Positions 60,062 to 64,000 of a stretch of DNA of 64,000 nucleotides are shown piece by piece. The stretch lies in assembly GCA_030141605.1 (NCBI GenBank), contig JAQGDQ010002371.1, positions 504,547 through 568,546 of the forward strand, given 5' to 3'. The stretch comes from Tubiluchus corallicola (lineage: Eukaryota; Priapulida; Priapulimorpha; Priapulimorphida; Tubiluchidae). Made by a program: the position numbers and the translations under genes. Every line of letters begins with the position of its first letter. Position 1 is the stretch's first letter. The notes under the pieces are model-generated. The model made no database searches. It was not told where the DNA came from and saw only the letters and a program-made list of their open reading frames with translations.

Positions 60062-63000
60062 ATAAAACTGTCAATTTGAAATTTGTGCAAAATACAGTTT
60101 AGGTACGACACAATATCTTGACAGCAATACGCCTGACACTTTTTCTGAAACCAGAAATTTCCAAATTGCCTGTTTTAAATATTAGCCGTATTGTGATATT
60201 GCTGACCTTAATCAGAATTAGGATTACTGGAGAAATTGATAAAATGACCTACGCCGTAACAAAAACCTATTGACGTCACTTGACTCACTACTTACACAAA
60301 GACTGTAAATGTCGTATCTATTGATGTCAACACCCCCAACCTCCACTGCCGTTATCACCTAACCTCTAATGGCGTTAAAGTTAAAAAATCAGCCTAAGAT
60401 ATTTCATCTTTTTGAAAAGTTTTGCATATTTCCCCCAAAGGTCAAAAATCAACATGATGGCTGAAGCAGCTCCATGTTTCTGACTTTGCCCTCTTTTATG
60501 CTACCAACTATTGGTCTTACTTATTAAACATAGTTGTAACTACTGCTTAATTAGGTCTAAGTTAACAGAAGTACAATGCTAAGAAATTCACTAAATATAG
60601 GCTTGAGCTTGAAGTAAAAGTTCCAAAAATTTATGCTGAAGGAGCGCATAAAACTGCAATTCAGGCTAGAAAAAGTAAAAATACGTTCTTTTTGGGGTGG
60701 CAAAAAAACTTTCATAAAGCTTCAATAAATTATTAGTCCTGCTCTGGCTGATTCACTCTGAAGTTTTAAGAACAGAATTGATTATATGCCACTAGTTTAA
60801 TCAAAATTGAAAGTCAGTAGAATGATCTAATCCAAGTTTTGCATGGAAGACATTTTCGACCCGTTTAACAGGTGAAATGTAAAAAAAGTAAAAAAAAATA
60901 CGAAACTGAAATGATAAAGTTATCTAGGAGGATGGGATTTCGCAAGAAAACTCATGGGCACAGGAAACAGATTGGATTAATCAGCACTGGAAACAGACTA
61001 GATTCACAACGGCACAGGAAACAGGTTGGATTCATTTTTACGCCAGGTGTGCAGCTTCAAAAGTGCAGCCGGTTCATCCACCCGATAGCTTCATACTCTC
61101 ATGAGCACAAGTTTACCCGCCATAGTGATTATATCATTCAATTTGAGCATCAAAAGCAATTTAATTTTTAAGCAGCAGGATTCGTCTAATATCTTATTTG
61201 ACTTTTGACAAAAATTTCTCAACAAGATCTTATATAAAATATTCGAAGTCAGTAGGTCAGTTGCTCAAATGGCTCATTTTGTTCAGCAACATAACCTGGA
61301 GCAAAGTGCGATATCACCTAATAAAATGCGCCAAATAGTCTTCTTTAAATTCATGGAAGAAACAATTTAACTATTATGTGCGATTAATGCCATAACAAAA
61401 ACTCAAGTGTTTGTAATAATACTTAAAGAGAAACAATAGGGAACTTTCACAAAGAATTTTCCGTACAAAGTCCTGTTATGTAGCATTACCCTTATGTACT
61501 TGTGTGATGTCTTATGTAATTGAAAAATAAAGTTTGTAATCATTTAAAATGTGTGCGCGAACTGGTAAATACATTTCAGGGTGCACAACTGGGTCACCAA
61601 AAAATACAATTGATCTTATTGACAATGTAAAGTACTTGAAGCTTTTGCTTAGTTGTCGAAGAATAAGCTACGAAATTGTTTAAAATGGTTTACCGTTAAA
61701 ATTTAGTAAGTAGCAAATTCTGAGGAGCATTTTCTTGTGCTTTTATTATTTTGATAACTCGGTCAGTATGGTGATAATCGTACATAGTAGTCGACTGATT
61801 TCGAATTACATCCAGAAGTGGTCTTCTCTACTGCTGATATCTCAAGGCACACGCGTACTGTTGCCCCCGTCCCCTGGCTATGCAAACAAATGGCGCTTGA
61901 AAAGAATGATAATTTAGTTAACTACCTTAGTAGAATATTCGTTTTGTTAAATTTAAAGATATGACCTTTTTAAAACAGCAGTTGTTACCACAAAACAGAA
62001 AAACATGGAGCTGAAAAAGCAAAACATGTAAACAATGGAGCTAAAGAGCAAACGTGTAAATAACTATATAAATGTATATAAGAAACGAGTTAATCTAATG
62101 AACAAATCATTTGAAAAGAGCTGCAGTTCAACTCAAGTTGCACAATATACATCGTGTGTTGGGGTCTGAGTCATTAATGCTGTTACAGACTCACGATTAC
62201 ATTTTGGTACCAAGTTTAACTTAACCGGAAATGCGGAAAAGTTGAAGTGAAGTCTGGATTTAAAAGAGGGACATTCTGTTTACAAGACATCATGTATTTA
62301 TGACCGAACAAAAATCATAGACGGTTTCTTACTATCAAAAACCGTTTAAGTTAGACCGAATAAACTGTCCGGTGATTTCGAAGCTTATCAAGTAAAAAAG
62401 CTGTAGCTGTAACGAACAATCATGATTTGACACTTTAGTCCGAAATAAGCAGATATTAGCTTAGAGCTGAAACTTTTAAAATCCTAACTATACTAAATAA
62501 ACATAGAATTAAATTAACTCTAGCTAATGATTATAAAAACAAAATTAGTTACATACCTCTTCGTCATGTTAAAACACTTGTCAAAAATTCAGAAGTTTTT
62601 GGTCAAAAGTCTATAGCTGATTCGAATTTAGAACGCAGACGCCTGTAATCAAAAATCTTTAGTTAGTCTGGCAGGAAAAGCGCGGATTATTAAAATTACT
62701 ACTCGATTAATTATAACATATCGTAGTCAGATAATTTTCCAACTGGTTATTCCCAGTCGAATTTTCTGCTGGTTTGTTTCCGTTTCGCCTTGTCTCAATG
62801 ACAAAAAAATTAAATGGAAAAATCGATAGAACAGGACAGGCAAACACATATTGAGAAGAAACAACGGATAGCAAGAGATATTCAAGCTTTGAAAATAAAA
62901 TCTGTAAAAGAACATTATACAGCTCTGGCTGATGTAATTTAAGTTACGCCTGTTTAATGCAGGCAACGACGTAAACGAGTCCGTCAACGTGAAACCTAGT

Positions 63001-63449
63001 TTGTTATTTGTAAACCCTCAAATTAATTTTTGTGTAGGCTTATATAGGATTTAAATTTATTCGAACTAGAATTAAAGCTGTAAACTTTTAATCTTAACTT
63101 CTAACCAGTAGGCTTGGTAAGCAAAAGTGTGTGACCACTTGTAACAGTGTCCGCCATAACTTATTTTGACCAGTAAGTCTACTTACACAGCTCACTGTAC
63201 CGTACGTTGACTCAGCACAGAACAATAGAACAAATATTAAATGCACATAATATATAAAGCACCATAATTACGCTTTGACCATTGACGTCTCTAAGCCGAA
63301 AGAGTAATTTGGACGTGTCACGGGTTTTTATATGCAGACTGCAGTGTATCCTGTTCCTTGCGTAGCATGTATACAGAATGTTTTATACGGTTTATTTTAC
63401 CACCGGTAATAATAGTTTCAAGACCATCATGTGCCTTCGTGCTAAAGTA

Positions 63450-63513
63450 TTCTCTCTCTCACTCTCATCGCTCGCTCTCTCTCTTTCTGTTCTCTTTGTC
63501 TTTGTTTTTCTGT
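63450..63513. repeat. CT-rich tract
   Basis: Interrupted CT dinucleotides with TTT and GCTC interruptions. Confidence 0.85.
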
Positions 63514-64000
63514 TAAACACTTTCTGACTATTATTATCAATTTTTCTTTCACTTTTTTCTCCTTGCTGTTGAGCTCTTTCTTTTGTATTTTTATTCATTT
63601 ATTTCATTCGGTTGCTTAGACAATGAAAAAAATCACAATATCGGACATAATATACAGACAATGACGACATATTACAAATATATACTAGAAAAAATACTAG
63701 AAAGTTAGGAAGCTTTTATTGACACACTGCAAATAACAGTAGCCTACAATCACTTATACATATTATAATATTTTTGCAAAGAATCGCATAAATACTGAAA
63801 GAACCCGAAGCGTTGAACGTGTGTTAAACAAATCAGACTATTTAATCATTTAATCATTTAAATCCTCTAGATTTTAACATTGTATAACATCTTAATAATA
63901 TGTAGCATGTATGGGTGTCCTGCCATAAGCCATAGTTTCTTAGGTCTCCCTTTATTATCTTTTTTAATAACAGTGATCATTTTCGCGTAATTTTTTTTAC

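Larger units (their letters stand above)
57967..64000. other. Upstream flank of the ABCG gene
   Basis: No gene supported. Contains CA and ATT microsatellites, CAGCC repeats, two TGACGTCA sites (59891-59898 and 60271-60278), one TGACTCA (60281-60287), three imperfect CAGGAAACAGATTGGATT-like units near 60960-61035 and a CT-rich tract at 63450-63513. No promoter can be assigned with confidence. Confidence 0.5.

Noticed and set aside
60872-61171. 99-codon plus-strand frame
   Set aside because: Built on three imperfect copies of a short repeat and otherwise featureless; no start context or domain.
62727-62987. 86-codon minus-strand frame
   Set aside because: AT-rich, hydrophobic by composition, no motif and no splice context.

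Overview
The window is invertebrate nuclear DNA, AT-rich, with spliced genes, abundant microsatellites and decayed retroelements. The two genes have introns from about 0.1 to 15 kb with mostly GT-AG borders. A lophotrochozoan such as a mollusc would fit the mix of a White-type ABCG half-transporter, a lipid-mediator-like GPCR, a Ty3/Gypsy element and LINE fragments, but nothing here proves the phylum.

Layout. 1-1036: AT-rich flank without a supported gene. 1037-4607: 5'-truncated, broken Ty3/Gypsy pol (reverse transcriptase, RNase H, integrase) on the plus strand. 4608-6753: 3' sequence ending in an LTR-like block with polypurine tract, TATA box and poly(A) signal. 7538-7652 (minus): one isolated exon candidate with a signal-peptide-like segment. 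9959-11368: a minisatellite of 30 units of 47 bp in two alternating variants. 14641-15306: an inverted-repeat element containing a TA microsatellite. 17717-35322 (plus): a three-exon rhodopsin-family GPCR, 632 residues, with a 14.8-kb first intron. 35375-41543: gene-free stretch between the two convergent genes, with a long TAG trinucleotide repeat and three 122-bp tandem units that each carry a perfect hairpin. 41642-57966 (minus): a 19-coding-exon White-like ABCG transporter, 674 residues, rebuilt here exon by exon with consistent phases. Its intron 13 was enlarged to 4.7 kb by two head-to-head LINE remnants, its intron 6 holds a MITE-like fold-back element, and its intron 12 uses a GC-AG border. 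57967-64000: upstream flank of the transporter, with CA and ATT microsatellites and CRE/AP-1-like sites.

The GPCR and the transporter converge tail to tail. Nothing in the sequence links them functionally. The transporter should act as a dimer in a membrane, and the GPCR should signal at the plasma membrane, possibly held by a PDZ protein through its C-terminus. All coordinates come from reading the sequence by eye; exon borders rest on splice consensus, phase continuity and family resemblance, not on transcripts.
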